NCBI GenBank assembly: GCA_017416345.1
Contig: JAFQCR010000033.1
Span: forward strand, 124,001-188,000
Length of the DNA: 64,000 nt
Direction of reading: 5' to 3'
Source of the DNA: Clostridia bacterium
GTDB taxonomy: Bacteria; Bacillota; Clostridia; Oscillospirales; Acutalibacteraceae
The notes beneath the pieces were generated by a model that searched no databases, had not been told where the DNA came from, and saw nothing but the letters and a program-made list of their open reading frames with translations. Made by a program: the position numbers and the translations under genes. Each line of letters opens with the position of its first letter. Position 1 is the stretch's first letter. Below are positions 15,864 to 24,364 of the stretch, piece by piece.

Positions 15864-17483
15864 ATGTCGGTAAAGGAAAAATATGAGCAATGGTTGGGTT
15901 TTGATAAAGAAACAAAAGAAGAACTTCTAAAAATCTCTGACCCAAAAGAAATAGAGGGTAGGTTTTATAAAGACCTTGAATTTGGCACGGGCGGTCTGCG
16001 GGGGATAATGGGTGCCGGCTCCAACCGTATGAACAAATACACCGTTGGCAAAGCGACTTTAGGCCTTGCACGGTATCTTAAATCCTGTTTTGGCAAGAAA
16101 CCTTCGGTCGCAATTGCTTTTGACACACGCAATAATTCCCGAATTTTCGCCAAAACAGCCGCCAAGGTTTTTTCGGCCGAGGGTATTAAGGTTTATCTTT
16201 ACGGTGAGGTGGTTCCCGTGCCGGTTCTGTCGTTCACAACAAGACACCTCGGATGTTCGGCAGGCGTTATGATAACCGCTTCACACAATCCCAAGGAGTA
16301 TAACGGATATAAGGTTTACGACTCAAAAGGCTGTCAGCTTTGCACTGAAGAGGCCGACACGGTATTTGAACATATAAAGGATATTACCAATTACCGTGAG
16401 ATCCCGTTTCTGAAACCGCAGGCAGAAATTGTCACAATAGGGCAGGAAGTGCTTGAAAGGTTTATAGAGCAGGTCAAAAAGCAATCCTTATACACCCAAA
16501 AATCGGACATCAAGGTTGTGTACACACCGCTTCACGGAACGGGCAACAAACCCGTAAGAACGGTTTTAGAAAACTTTGACGTTACGGTCGTTGCCGAGCA
16601 GGAGTTGCCCGACGGTGATTTTTCAACCGTCAGAAGTCCCAACCCCGAAGAAAAAGATGCTTTGGAGCTTGCCATAAGCAGAGCACAGGAATTAGGTGCC
16701 GATATTGTACTCGGCACCGACCCCGATTGTGACCGTGTGGGTGTTGCCGTTAAGCACGGTGGCGAATACCGCTTGCTCACGGGTAATCAGATAGGCGCTT
16801 TGCTGGTCGATTTTGTGCTCAGTCACCGAAAAAACGAGCTTAACACAAAGTCTACGCTAATAAAAACCGTTGTTACCTCCGAGCTTGGCGCAGATATAGG
16901 CAGAGATTACGGCCTAAATATTGAGGAAACGCTTACGGGCTTTAAGTTTATCGGTGATAAGATAAATCAATATGAAATGAGCGGTAAACAAGAATTTGTC
17001 ATTGGTTACGAAGAGTCTTACGGTTATCTTGTGGGCACCCATGTCCGTGACAAGGACGGTGTTGTTTCATCTATGCTTATCGTTCAGATGGCGGCATGGC
17101 ATAAATCACTTGGCAGAACGCTTATTGATGCGTTGGAAATGCTCTACGGCAAATACGGATATTTCCTCGATCATCTTGACAGTTTTGTTTTCGAAGGCAA
17201 AGAAGGTGCAGATCGGATAGAGCAGATCATGAATAATTTCCGCAAAAACGGACTGAGCTTACTGTCGGCTGACAGTGTTTTGGATTTTAAGCGCGTAGTT
17301 AATGATCTTCCAAAAACAAATTTGCTGAAGTTCTTCTTTTCAAATGGCTCTTGGATAGCCATACGGCCTTCAGGTACAGAGCCTAAGATCAAGATATACT
17401 ATTCCGTAAAAGAAACTTCTCGAGAAAAAGCCGACAATAGATTGCGGCAAATAAGAAATACGATTTTACAAAAGATCATATAA
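15864..17483 (+). CDS. Phosphoglucomutase/phosphomannomutase
   Basis: 539 residues of the alpha-D-phosphohexomutase family. The phosphoserine is S140 in MITASHNPKEYNGYK, the magnesium loop is GTDPDCDRVG, the sugar loop is GYEESYGYLVG and the phosphate site is RPSGTEPKIKIYY. The start MSVKEK follows GAGGGAG, one base after the GH130 stop, so the two are co-transcribed. The pairing points to use of mannose-1-phosphate or glucose-1-phosphate from the phosphorylase. The length fits the PgcA/PGM2-like branch. A bidirectional terminator follows. Confidence 0.93.
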   Translation: MSVKEKYEQWLGFDKETKEELLKISDPKEIEGRFYKDLEFGTGGLRGIMGAGSNRMNKYTVGKATLGLARYLKSCFGKKPSVAIAFDTRNNSRIFAKTAAKVFSAEGIKVYLYGEVVPVPVLSFTTRHLGCSAGVMITASHNPKEYNGYKVYDSKGCQLCTEEADTVFEHIKDITNYREIPFLKPQAEIVTIGQEVLERFIEQVKKQSLYTQKSDIKVVYTPLHGTGNKPVRTVLENFDVTVVAEQELPDGDFSTVRSPNPEEKDALELAISRAQELGADIVLGTDPDCDRVGVAVKHGGEYRLLTGNQIGALLVDFVLSHRKNELNTKSTLIKTVVTSELGADIGRDYGLNIEETLTGFKFIGDKINQYEMSGKQEFVIGYEESYGYLVGTHVRDKDGVVSSMLIVQMAAWHKSLGRTLIDALEMLYGKYGYFLDHLDSFVFEGKEGADRIEQIMNNFRKNGLSLLSADSVLDFKRVVNDLPKTNLLKFFFSNGSWIAIRPSGTEPKIKIYYSVKETSREKADNRLRQIRNTILQKII

Positions 17484-17520
17484 TAAAAAACACCCGTTGG
17501 TTTCCCAACGGGTGTTTCGG
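17484..17520. terminator. Bidirectional terminator between pgm-like gene and rplL
   Basis: ACACCCGTTGG, TTT loop, CCAACGGGTGT, with A-run on one side and T-rich sequence on the other. It serves convergent genes. Near-identical copy at 13737. Confidence 0.9.
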
Positions 17521-17536
17521 TTTTATAAGTAATAAA

Positions 17537-17914
17537 TTACTTAAGCTCAACCTTAGCGCCGACTTCTTCGAGCTTCTTCTTGATCTCTTCAGCCTCTTCC
17601 TTAGCGACAGCCTCTTTGAGGGTCTTGGGAGCGCCATCAACAACAGCCTTAGCGTCTGCAAGGCCAAGACCGGTGATCTCACGAACAGCCTTGATAACCT
17701 TGATCTTCTCTGCGCCTGCCTCTGCGAGAACAACGTCAAACTCGGTCTTCTCCTCTTCAGCGGGGCCTGCTGCTGCTACGGGGCCTGCTACTGCTACAGC
17801 TGCTGCTGCAGAAACGCCAAACTCCTCTTCTACTGCGTGTACGAGCTCAGAAAGCTCAAGAACGGTAAGAGCCTTGATCTCTTCGATCATTGCTGCAATC
17901 TTCTCAGATGCCAT
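17537..17914 (-). CDS. rplL: 50S ribosomal protein L7/L12
   Basis: 125 residues with the L7/L12 layout: an N-terminal dimerisation helix pair ([20 protein letters not shown]), an alanine-rich hinge, and the C-terminal factor-binding domain with [20 protein letters not shown] and [13 protein letters not shown]. The start MASEKI at 17914 sits behind GGAGGAAATTAAA. It forms the ribosomal stalk with L10, encoded just upstream. rpoB, the usual downstream neighbour, is absent; the gene ends at a terminator against a convergent phosphohexomutase. Confidence 0.98.
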   Translation of the reverse strand: MASEKIAAMIEEIKALTVLELSELVHAVEEEFGVSAAAAVAVAGPVAAAGPAEEEKTEFDVVLAEAGAEKIKVIKAVREITGLGLADAKAVVDGAPKTLKEAVAKEEAEEIKKKLEEVGAKVELK

Positions 17915-17978
17915 TTTAATTTCCTCCAATAAATAAATTTGTTTTGTTTTTGTTTTAAAATTGTTTTACGCAACAAGA

Positions 17979-18500
17979 TTATTCTGCTGCGGGCTCTGCT
18001 GCGCCTTCACCGTCTTTATCAACGATGGCCTGAATGACACGGGCGAATGCAGAAATAGGTGCATTGAATGCGTTGCAAACTGTTGCGAGAAGAATATCTC
18101 TCGGGGGCAGTTTAGCAAGGGAGTCGATAGTAGCGAGATCGATGACCTTTCCATCAAGGAAACCGGTCTTGATCTTGAAGCTATCACTCTTCTCAGCGTA
18201 CTTGCTGAGGATTCTTGCGGCAGCGACGTGGTCGTCTGCGCTGGTAGCAAGTGCGGTGGTACCGTTCAGGAACGGATCCATTTCACTAAGATCGGTACCG
18301 TCGATTGCGAGGTGGAGAAGGGTGTTCTTAACAACAGAGTACTGAACGCCTGCTTCACGGAGCTCTTTACGGAGCTTGGTGTCGTCTGCAACAGAGATAC
18401 CCTTGTAATCAACGATAACACCTGCAACTGCGCCTTCAACCTTGGCCTTGATCTCAGCAACCTGCTGCTGCTTCATTTCCAAAACTGACTGACTGGGCAA
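17979..18500 (-). CDS. rplJ: 50S ribosomal protein L10
   Basis: 173 residues matching L10: SVLEMKQQQVAEIKAKVEGA, VVDYKGISVADDTKLRKELREA and YSVVKNTLLHLA. The start is read as TTG at 18500, because GGAGGT lies eight bases upstream and the product then begins PSQSVLEMK, as L10 usually does. An in-frame GTG at 18509 overlaps the ribosome site itself. An L10 leader and a strong promoter precede the gene. L10 anchors L7/L12 dimers to the ribosome and regulates its own mRNA in other bacteria. Confidence 0.96.
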   Translation of the reverse strand: MPSQSVLEMKQQQVAEIKAKVEGAVAGVIVDYKGISVADDTKLRKELREAGVQYSVVKNTLLHLAIDGTDLSEMDPFLNGTTALATSADDHVAAARILSKYAEKSDSFKIKTGFLDGKVIDLATIDSLAKLPPRDILLATVCNAFNAPISAFARVIQAIVDKDGEGAAEPAAE

Positions 18501-18516
18501 AATATTCACCTCCGAA

Positions 18517-18645
18517 AAATGAAAAGTGCCTGTTCCAAAGACGGACAGGCACGAAAAAAGTCATAATATAAGACGATTTAAGTGTTCATCCTCGGTAGGC
18601 AGACCTAAGTCTTTACGCAATGCACCTACTGTCTTTGGAATTAAC
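18517..18645 (-). promoter_or_regulatory. Ribosomal protein L10 leader
   Basis: The leader contains the conserved CCAAAGACAGTAGGTGC and CTTAGGTCTGCCTACCGAGG segments and ends with the hairpin GTGCCTGTCCGTCTTTGGAA continuing into CAGGCAC and a T-run. This is the Firmicutes-type L10 autoregulatory leader, where L10(L12)4 binding favours termination. Confidence 0.9.
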
Positions 18646-18651
18646 ATCAGT

Positions 18652-18680
18652 ATACTACCACAAACTGCATGGTTTGTCAA
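18652..18680 (-). promoter_or_regulatory. SigmaA promoter of rplJL
   Basis: Read on the minus strand: TTGACA (18675-18680), a 17-base spacer and TAGTAT (18652-18657). It lies directly ahead of the L10 leader and overlaps the region just after the MATE stop. Confidence 0.85.
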
Positions 18681-18699
18681 GCATTATTTTTAAAAAGTA

Positions 18700-20088
18700 T
18701 CAAATTTCTTTTGCAAGTCTCTTTAAGCGGTCGCCTTGGGTCAGGTTCCTACGCACGATCATCGCATAAATGAACAATGCGACAAAGGTAATCGCCCAGG
18801 AAATGGGGTAGGACAGATAAAGGCTTCTTTGTGTGTTCCAGACCTTGAATACCGTGTACACCCACACAACACGCAATCCGCAGGCACCGATAAGTGAAAT
18901 GATCATCGGAACGAGCGATCTGCCCATACCTCTTATAGCACCCGTGGTTATATCCATAAAGCCGCAAATGAAATAGGTGGGGCAGATGATGGCCAGACGT
19001 ACCATTCCGGCAACGATATCGTTCTCGTTGGAGGCGTAGAGCGACATAAGCTGATGGTCAAAGGCAAGGGCCAATAGTCCCGAGGCGAGCCCCGTTATAC
19101 CGACCAGCACAAGTGCAGTGTAGTATATCTTTTTGAGCATATCATACCGCTTTGCACCGCAGCATTGACCGGTAAATGTGATTATGGTCTGATAAAATGC
19201 GTGCATTGCAAGGTACAAAAAGCCTTCAACATTGGCGGCGTTGCCGTTTCCCGCAATGATGCTGGGATCCTTAAAGGAGTTGATGGCCGACTGGATGACA
19301 AGGTTGGATAAAGAGAACAGTGAGCCTTGGATACCTGCAGGAACTCCGAGTGCGATGATCTGCTTGACCCAGGTCGAGTTAAGCTTTATGTTCTTTAAAT
19401 GAAGCTTGATAGGCTCATTTGTGCGTATAAGCGTTATAACGGTCAATGCGCAGGCAACAAGGTGAGAAGCCGAGGTTGCGATCGCAACGCCTTTAACGCT
19501 CATATCAAAGCCGATTACCGTGATAAGGTTAAGGATAACGTTTACCACACCGCCGATGGCGAGGTGGATCATAGGCCGCTTGGTGTCGCCGTAGGCACGC
19601 ATTATGGCCGAGCCGAAGTTATATATCATCGAAAACGGTGCGCCGATGAAATATATCTGCAGATATGCTTTAGCAAACGGCATAACACTAATTTCTGTGC
19701 CGATCAGTTTAAGCAACGGCTTGGCGAATATAAATCCCAAAACGGCGATAACAGCGCCTGCAATAAAGCCGATAAGCATTGCGGTCTGTATGGCCGAGCG
19801 CAGATGCTCGTTATTTTTGGAACCGATTATACGTGCGACAACAACGTTTACGCCGACCGAAATGCCGATGAAAACACCGACGATCAGATTGATAAGTGAA
19901 CCTGTCGAGCCGATGGCGGCCTGTGCCAACGTGCCGTTGACGGTGTCAAACTTACCGACAACGATAAGGTCGGCGGCATTGAAAACGAGCTGCAAAACAC
20001 CCGACAAAATAACGGGTATTGTGAACAGCAGCATATTTTTTACGAGCGAGCCCTGAAGCAGGTCTTTATTCTGATTTTTCAATGACAC
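18700..20088 (-). CDS. MATE-family multidrug/sodium antiporter
   Basis: 462 residues with about twelve membrane segments and the MATE signature (IPVILSGVLQLVFNAADLIVVGKF near the start, AIGSTGSLINLIVGVFIGISVG, and the repeated half beginning ALGVPAGIQGSLFSLSNLVIQS). The proteins export cationic compounds using sodium or proton gradients. It starts with GTG behind GGTGGGG. It sits on the same strand between rplA and rplJ, normally adjacent genes. A terminator separates it from rplA, and the rplJ promoter lies beyond its stop. Confidence 0.95.
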   Translation of the reverse strand: MSLKNQNKDLLQGSLVKNMLLFTIPVILSGVLQLVFNAADLIVVGKFDTVNGTLAQAAIGSTGSLINLIVGVFIGISVGVNVVVARIIGSKNNEHLRSAIQTAMLIGFIAGAVIAVLGFIFAKPLLKLIGTEISVMPFAKAYLQIYFIGAPFSMIYNFGSAIMRAYGDTKRPMIHLAIGGVVNVILNLITVIGFDMSVKGVAIATSASHLVACALTVITLIRTNEPIKLHLKNIKLNSTWVKQIIALGVPAGIQGSLFSLSNLVIQSAINSFKDPSIIAGNGNAANVEGFLYLAMHAFYQTIITFTGQCCGAKRYDMLKKIYYTALVLVGITGLASGLLALAFDHQLMSLYASNENDIVAGMVRLAIICPTYFICGFMDITTGAIRGMGRSLVPMIISLIGACGLRVVWVYTVFKVWNTQRSLYLSYPISWAITFVALFIYAMIVRRNLTQGDRLKRLAKEI

Positions 20089-20129
20089 AAAATCCCCACC
20101 TTTTAAAAAAGCGAAAGAACAAAAGCAAA

Positions 20130-20168
20130 ACGAAAAATAACGGACAGTGCCGTCGGCACTGTCCGTGA
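20130..20168 (-). terminator. Terminator after rplA
   Basis: Minus-strand hairpin ACGGACAGTGCC, GAC loop, GGCACTGTCCGT, then TTATTTTT. It ends the secE-nusG-rplK-rplA transcript before the MATE gene. Confidence 0.9.
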
Positions 20169-20177
20169 AGTTTAAAA

Positions 20178-20873
20178 TTAAGCGCCGTACTTAGAAGCGT
20201 TGACCTTAATTCCGGGGCCCATAGTAGTAGCAACTACACAGGACTTGATATACTGACCCTTTGCTGCTGCAGGCTTTGCCTTAGCAATAGCACCGAGCAG
20301 AGTCTCAAAGTTCTCCCGGAGCTTTTCAGGACCGAAGGAGACCTTGCCGATGGGGCAGTGGATGATGTTCTGCTTGTCAAGACGGTACTCGATCTTACCT
20401 GCCTTAGCCTCGGTAACAGCACGTGCTACGTCGGGGGTAACGGTACCTGCCTTGGGGTTAGGCATAAGTCCACGGGGACCGAGGACCTTACCAAGACGGC
20501 CAACAAGACCCATCATATCGGGAGAAGCGATGACAACGTCGAACTCCATCCAGTTTTCACCCTGGATCTTTGCGACCATGTCCTCAGCTCCGACATAATC
20601 TGCGCCTGCAGCCTTTGCAGCCTCGGCCTTGTCTTCCTTGCAGAATACGAGAACGCGAACGTTCTTACCGGTTCCGTTGGGGAGAACGACTGCGCCACGG
20701 ACCTGCTGGTCAGCGTGACGGGAGTCAACACCCAGACGGATGTGAGCCTCAACGGTCTCGTCAAATTTAGCGGTTTTGGTTTTTACAGTAAGATCCATTG
20801 CCTCGGCAACTTCATACTGCTTAGTAGTATCAACAAGCCCAGCGCTTGCTACATATTTCTTTCCGTGTTTCAT
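20178..20873 (-). CDS. rplA: 50S ribosomal protein L1
   Basis: 231 residues, full length for bacterial L1. [58 protein letters not shown] and [12 protein letters not shown] are the usual conserved blocks. L1 forms the E-site stalk and represses its own operon in other species. It follows rplK by 57 bases and is closed by a strong terminator. The ribosome site GGAGGAAATT precedes the ATG. Confidence 0.98.
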   Translation of the reverse strand: MKHGKKYVASAGLVDTTKQYEVAEAMDLTVKTKTAKFDETVEAHIRLGVDSRHADQQVRGAVVLPNGTGKNVRVLVFCKEDKAEAAKAAGADYVGAEDMVAKIQGENWMEFDVVIASPDMMGLVGRLGKVLGPRGLMPNPKAGTVTPDVARAVTEAKAGKIEYRLDKQNIIHCPIGKVSFGPEKLRENFETLLGAIAKAKPAAAKGQYIKSCVVATTMGPGIKVNASKYGA

Positions 20874-20930
20874 TATTAATTTCCTCCCAAATTAGTGGTT
20901 AAATCGGATATTTCCTCCCACAAGGGAGCA

Positions 20931-21356
20931 TCAGTCTTCGACAGTGATGCCCATTGAACGTGCAGTACCTGCAACCATAGACATGGCTGCCTCGATAGAA
21001 GCTGCGTTAAGGTCGGGCATTTTCTGTTCTGCGATCTTTCTTACCTGCTCCGAAGTGATCTTGGCAACCTTCTCCTTGTTGGGAACGCCGGAAGCCTTGT
21101 CAATTCCGCAAGCCTTCTTGATAAGAACGGCTGCAGGAGGAGTCTTGGTGATGAAAGTGAAGGAACGGTCGGCGTAAACTGTGATAACAACAGGGATGAT
21201 AAGACCTGCGTCATTCTTGGTACGCTCGTTGAATTCCTTAGTGAATGCCATAATGTTTACACCGTGCTGACCGAGAGCCGGACCAACAGGGGGAGCCGGA
21301 GTTGCTTTTCCGGCAGGGATCTGAAGTTTGATATAGCCAGTAATTTTCTGTGCCAT
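20931..21356 (-). CDS. rplK: 50S ribosomal protein L11
   Basis: 141 residues starting [20 protein letters not shown] with the 23S-binding C-terminal domain ([39 protein letters not shown]). The start at 21356 follows GGAGGTGCACAAA; a five-codon longer frame overlaps that site. It lies in the standard secE-nusG-rplK-rplA order. The L11 region binds the GTPase centre with L10 and L12. Confidence 0.98.
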   Translation of the reverse strand: MAQKITGYIKLQIPAGKATPAPPVGPALGQHGVNIMAFTKEFNERTKNDAGLIIPVVITVYADRSFTFITKTPPAAVLIKKACGIDKASGVPNKEKVAKITSEQVRKIAEQKMPDLNAASIEAAMSMVAGTARSMGITVED

Positions 21357-21498
21357 TTTGTGCACCTCCAAAAATAGTGGTGGCGGCGTTTTATTTAAAA
21401 ACGCACACGGAGCGCCCGTTCAAAAATATTATTTGGCGTTCCTCCCACGGGGCGACGCTTTCTTAGCGTCTGTAAGCGGCATTGCCGCATTTTTTCAA

Positions 21499-22032
21499 TC
21501 AATCCTCAATCAGTTCGATCTGATTAAGCTCAAGCTCAACAGGTGTTTCTCTGCCGAACATTGAAATGGTGACTCGAACGCTGTTCTTCTCAACATCGAT
21601 CTCGTCAACGATACCGGTAAAGCCTTCCAGAGGACCGTCGATAATGTTGACGGAATCTCCGATTGCGTATTTGACCTCGACGCTGCGCTTTTCAACGCCC
21701 AAGGACTCAACCTCTTTATCGGTAAGCGGAACCGGCTTGGAAGCCGGACCAACGAAGCCCGTGCAGCCGCGTGTATTACGTACGACGTACCACGAGTCAT
21801 CGGTAACGATCATTTTGATCATTACATAACCGGGGAAGATCTTTCTTTCTACTTGGCGTTCCTTACCGTCTGCACCGATCTCGGTGACGATTTCGGTAGG
21901 GATCTTGATGTCCTGGATAAGATCCTGCATTCCGCGGTTTTCGACCATTTTTTCAAGGTCGGTCATGACCTTGTTTTCATAGCCCGAGTATGTGTGTACT
22001 ACATACCACTTAGCTTCTCCTAAATCTGCCAT
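21499..22032 (-). CDS. nusG: Transcription termination/antitermination factor NusG
   Basis: 177 residues: an NGN domain (KWYVVHTYSGYENKV, KIFPGYVMIKMIVTDDSWYVVRNT, GFVGPASKPVPL) followed by the KOW domain (IGDSVNIIDGPLEGFTGIVDEI). It is slightly longer between the two domains than the E. coli protein. The factor links RNA polymerase to ribosomes or Rho. It follows secE by 22 bases in the usual operon. Confidence 0.98.
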   Translation of the reverse strand: MADLGEAKWYVVHTYSGYENKVMTDLEKMVENRGMQDLIQDIKIPTEIVTEIGADGKERQVERKIFPGYVMIKMIVTDDSWYVVRNTRGCTGFVGPASKPVPLTDKEVESLGVEKRSVEVKYAIGDSVNIIDGPLEGFTGIVDEIDVEKNSVRVTISMFGRETPVELELNQIELIED

Positions 22033-22054
22033 GGCTTAACCTCCAAGCTTTACG

Positions 22055-22759
22055 TTACTTAACGTAGATAAGGTCAAGTAATGCTTTGAGTCCGAAGTCG
22101 ACGACCCAAATAACAATTCCGATCAAAAGACACATCATCAAAACGATGAAAGTGTTCTTAACGACGGCCTTGGGACCGGGCCAAACGATCTTCTTGATCT
22201 CGCCCTTGTAATCACGGAGGAATCTGATGATTCTCTTCGGGATGGGGAGAAGTTCTCCGTTAGACTCCAAAACTCTGATCTTATCGCAGATAAGCAGATA
22301 AGCAGAGGAGCAAACGAAGGTAAGCAAGCAACCTGCAAAGATGAGGAACGGAGTGATTCCGACCTTCAAAGCCTCGGCAGCCTTACCCTCGGGAATAAGT
22401 CCCTGAAGATCAAGGAAGCCTGCAGGATTGCAAGCGATGACCAGCATATAAATGGTGGTGATGAACGAGAAAGCTACGGTTGCCCAGCGGATGTTCTTGG
22501 CCTTTTTCCAGAAGAAGGAAACGGCGGCAAAAATAACCGTAAGGACAATGAGGATGATGTTGAACAGAACGTGAGAGGACTTAGCTCCCTCAAATCCGTT
22601 GCTCCAATCAACACCGAAAGCAAACTCGGCACCAACACGGCCGGCCTCGTTGACATCGCCATACACTACGCTTGCGTAGGGAACGACAAAGAACAGAGCC
22701 AAAGCAGCAACCGAGAAGATTAGGGACAGTACACCGGAAATGTTTTTAAATAATTTCAT
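22055..22759 (-). CDS. secE: SecE with a long N-terminal membrane extension
   Basis: 234 residues. Only the last 60 (RIIRFLRDYKGEIKKIVWPG, then one membrane helix) match SecE, the small SecYEG subunit, which is usually 60-120 residues. The first 170 residues add about four hydrophobic segments (near 8-28, 62-84, 92-109 and 135-157) and a loop with FGVDWSNGFEGAK. The start at 22759 follows GGAGGTACAC, 10 bases after rpmG, so the extension is translated from the normal site. Its position between rpmG and nusG confirms identity. The role of the extension is unknown. Confidence 0.9.
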   Translation of the reverse strand: MKLFKNISGVLSLIFSVAALALFFVVPYASVVYGDVNEAGRVGAEFAFGVDWSNGFEGAKSSHVLFNIILIVLTVIFAAVSFFWKKAKNIRWATVAFSFITTIYMLVIACNPAGFLDLQGLIPEGKAAEALKVGITPFLIFAGCLLTFVCSSAYLLICDKIRVLESNGELLPIPKRIIRFLRDYKGEIKKIVWPGPKAVVKNTFIVLMMCLLIGIVIWVVDFGLKALLDLIYVK

Positions 22760-22769
22760 GTGTACCTCC

Positions 22770-22919
22770 TTACTTCGTCTCTTTGTGAACGGTGTGCTTC
22801 TTGCAGAATCTGCAGTACTTGTTCATCTCAAGGCGATCCGGGTCGTTCTTCTTGTTCTTCATGGTGTTGTAGTTGCGCTGTTTGCACTCAGAACAAGCCA
22901 ATGTAATTTTTACTCTCAT
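22770..22919 (-). CDS. rpmG: 50S ribosomal protein L33
   Basis: 49 residues, [20 protein letters not shown] at the start and [15 protein letters not shown] at the end, with the two CxxC zinc-ligand pairs of the zinc-binding (C+) L33 type. GGGAGGTGCC precedes the ATG. The order rpmG-secE-nusG is standard in Firmicutes. Leftward transcription continues into secE after 10 bases. Confidence 0.96.
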   Translation of the reverse strand: MRVKITLACSECKQRNYNTMKNKKNDPDRLEMNKYCRFCKKHTVHKETK

Positions 22920-23191
22920 GACGGCACCTCCCGTTTTACGGAAATAATTTTGTCCCCATATTTTCAGAGGACTCGAGCCTCCCTCGAATCAGACAGCGCC
23001 ACACGCCGCAAAAACACTATATATTGTAGTGCCTTTGAAAGCGCAAACAACGTGCGGTATAACCGTTGTCCGAAAAGGGTCTAAACCTAAAAAAAGACCC
23101 TCGCAGAGGTACTAGCATTATAGCACAACTCCCTGCAAAGGTCAAGTATTTTTTTAAGTGTCGGACAAGTTTTTTATTAAAGCTCAAACGG
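22920..23191. other. Leader/intergenic stretch upstream of rpmG
   Basis: No gene or tRNA is supported in these 272 bases. A possible hairpin, GGGTC with GACCC across an A-rich loop near 23078-23103, is present. The promoter for rpmG-secE-nusG must lie here but no clear -35/-10 pair stood out. Confidence 0.5.
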
Positions 23192-23806
23192 TCACACGGG
23201 AGCACCGTCAATGTGGGCAGTCAGTGTATTGGACTTGGCAACGCTGCCCAAGGCTTCGGCGGTCTTCAGAATAATGTCGGCCACCTGCTTTGCGCAGACC
23301 TCGATACCGTCCTCGGACAGATGTATCGTGTCGGCACAGATAAAGCGGTCGATGTCGGCAGCTACCGTGGAATAAAGGTCGTTTATTATGATACCCTTTT
23401 CCAAAAATTTCGGCACGATAATATCGTTATACCGTTTGATATCGGAATTTTTGTTGTAGATATTTTTATCACTTACGGGAGTGGTGGTGGCAAAAATGAC
23501 CTTTTCGTAACGCTTGAGCAAAACATCGGCAATGCGGAGCATATTTTCAATATACTCCTCTTCGGCGGTGAACAGCTTACCGTCACCCATAATGTTGCAA
23601 ATGTCCCAAAGACCGCAGTTAAAATGTACGATCCTCGAGCCGCTCATCTGCTTTTCCCAGTCAAACAGTCCACGCAGGGTGTATTTTGCAAAACGGCAGT
23701 TGTCCGCAGGCTGAAACACCTCAAAGCCCTCGCCCAAAAGCTTGGGTACCACCTTGCCGTAGCCGCGCTGTCTTATAGAATCGCCTATCAATGTTACTTT
23801 TATCAT
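23192..23806 (-). CDS. SGNH/GDSL hydrolase
   Basis: 204 residues with the SGNH blocks: GDSIRQRG near residue 8 (nucleophile serine), the block with HFNCGLWD, and DTIHLSEDG close to the end (Asp-His pair). The family contains esterases acting on acylated sugars and lipids. It has no signal peptide, so it is probably intracellular. It lies 23 bases downstream of rlmH on the same strand and may share its transcript. Substrate is unknown. Confidence 0.85.
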   Translation of the reverse strand: MIKVTLIGDSIRQRGYGKVVPKLLGEGFEVFQPADNCRFAKYTLRGLFDWEKQMSGSRIVHFNCGLWDICNIMGDGKLFTAEEEYIENMLRIADVLLKRYEKVIFATTTPVSDKNIYNKNSDIKRYNDIIVPKFLEKGIIINDLYSTVAADIDRFICADTIHLSEDGIEVCAKQVADIILKTAEALGSVAKSNTLTAHIDGAPV

Positions 23807-23829
23807 AATATCACTCTCCGAAGTTGATC

Positions 23830-24312
23830 TTATTTATGATACGTTTCGCCCTGGGCTATTTTGAACGCACGGTAGATCTGTTCGAGCAGCATTACTCGGG
23901 CTAATTGGTGCGGAAAGGTCATTTTGGACATCGAGAGCTTGTAATCGGCCTTTTGCTTGACCCTGTCGGACAGTCCGTACGACCCGCCGATGATAAACAC
24001 AACATTGCTTTGTCCCGAAACGCCGATGTCGGACAGTTTGCGGGACAGCTCCTCGCTGTCCATCTGTTTACCCTCGATGCACATCGGCATAATGTACGCA
24101 CCGTTAGGAATAGCGGTAAGTATCTTTTCAGCCTCAGTTTCCAGAGCTTGTGAAATTTGTGACTCGTTAGGTGAGTCGGGCAGCTTTGCGGCATCGATCT
24201 CGATATTTTTAAGCGTGCAAAGGGTCGACAGCCGTTTTTCATATTCCTTCACGGCATCACGCAGGTATTGCTCTTTAAGTCTTCCAACCGTTATAAGTGT
24301 GATTTTTAACAT
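23830..24312 (-). CDS. rlmH: 23S rRNA pseudouridine-1915 N3-methyltransferase RlmH
   Basis: 160 residues of the SPOUT fold with the knot region VVFIIGGSYGLSDRVKQKADY and the tail MTFPHQLARVMLLEQIYRA, both diagnostic of RlmH. It methylates pseudouridine 1915 in helix 69 using S-adenosylmethionine. It lies beside a WalJ-like gene, a neighbourhood also known in other Firmicutes. A small REP-like hairpin separates the two genes. Confidence 0.97.
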   Translation of the reverse strand: MLKITLITVGRLKEQYLRDAVKEYEKRLSTLCTLKNIEIDAAKLPDSPNESQISQALETEAEKILTAIPNGAYIMPMCIEGKQMDSEELSRKLSDIGVSGQSNVVFIIGGSYGLSDRVKQKADYKLSMSKMTFPHQLARVMLLEQIYRAFKIAQGETYHK

Positions 24313-24329
24313 TTGTTAGCCTCAATCAT

Positions 24330-24362
24330 TTTTCGGACAGTCGAGGACGCCTGTCCCTACAT
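24330..24362. repeat. REP-like hairpin (GGACAG...CTGTCC family)
   Basis: CGGACAGTCGAGGACGCCTG continues into TCCCTAC; the same family occurs near 34939 as TAGGGACAGACGTCCTCGGC. It is intergenic between rlmH and the WalJ-like gene. Confidence 0.65.
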
Positions 24363-24364
24363 TT

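Noticed and set aside
22930-23060. Possible tRNA upstream of rpmG, suggested by GAGGACTCGAGCCTCCCTCG
   Set aside because: No cloverleaf can be formed; the T-loop and acceptor pairing are missing.
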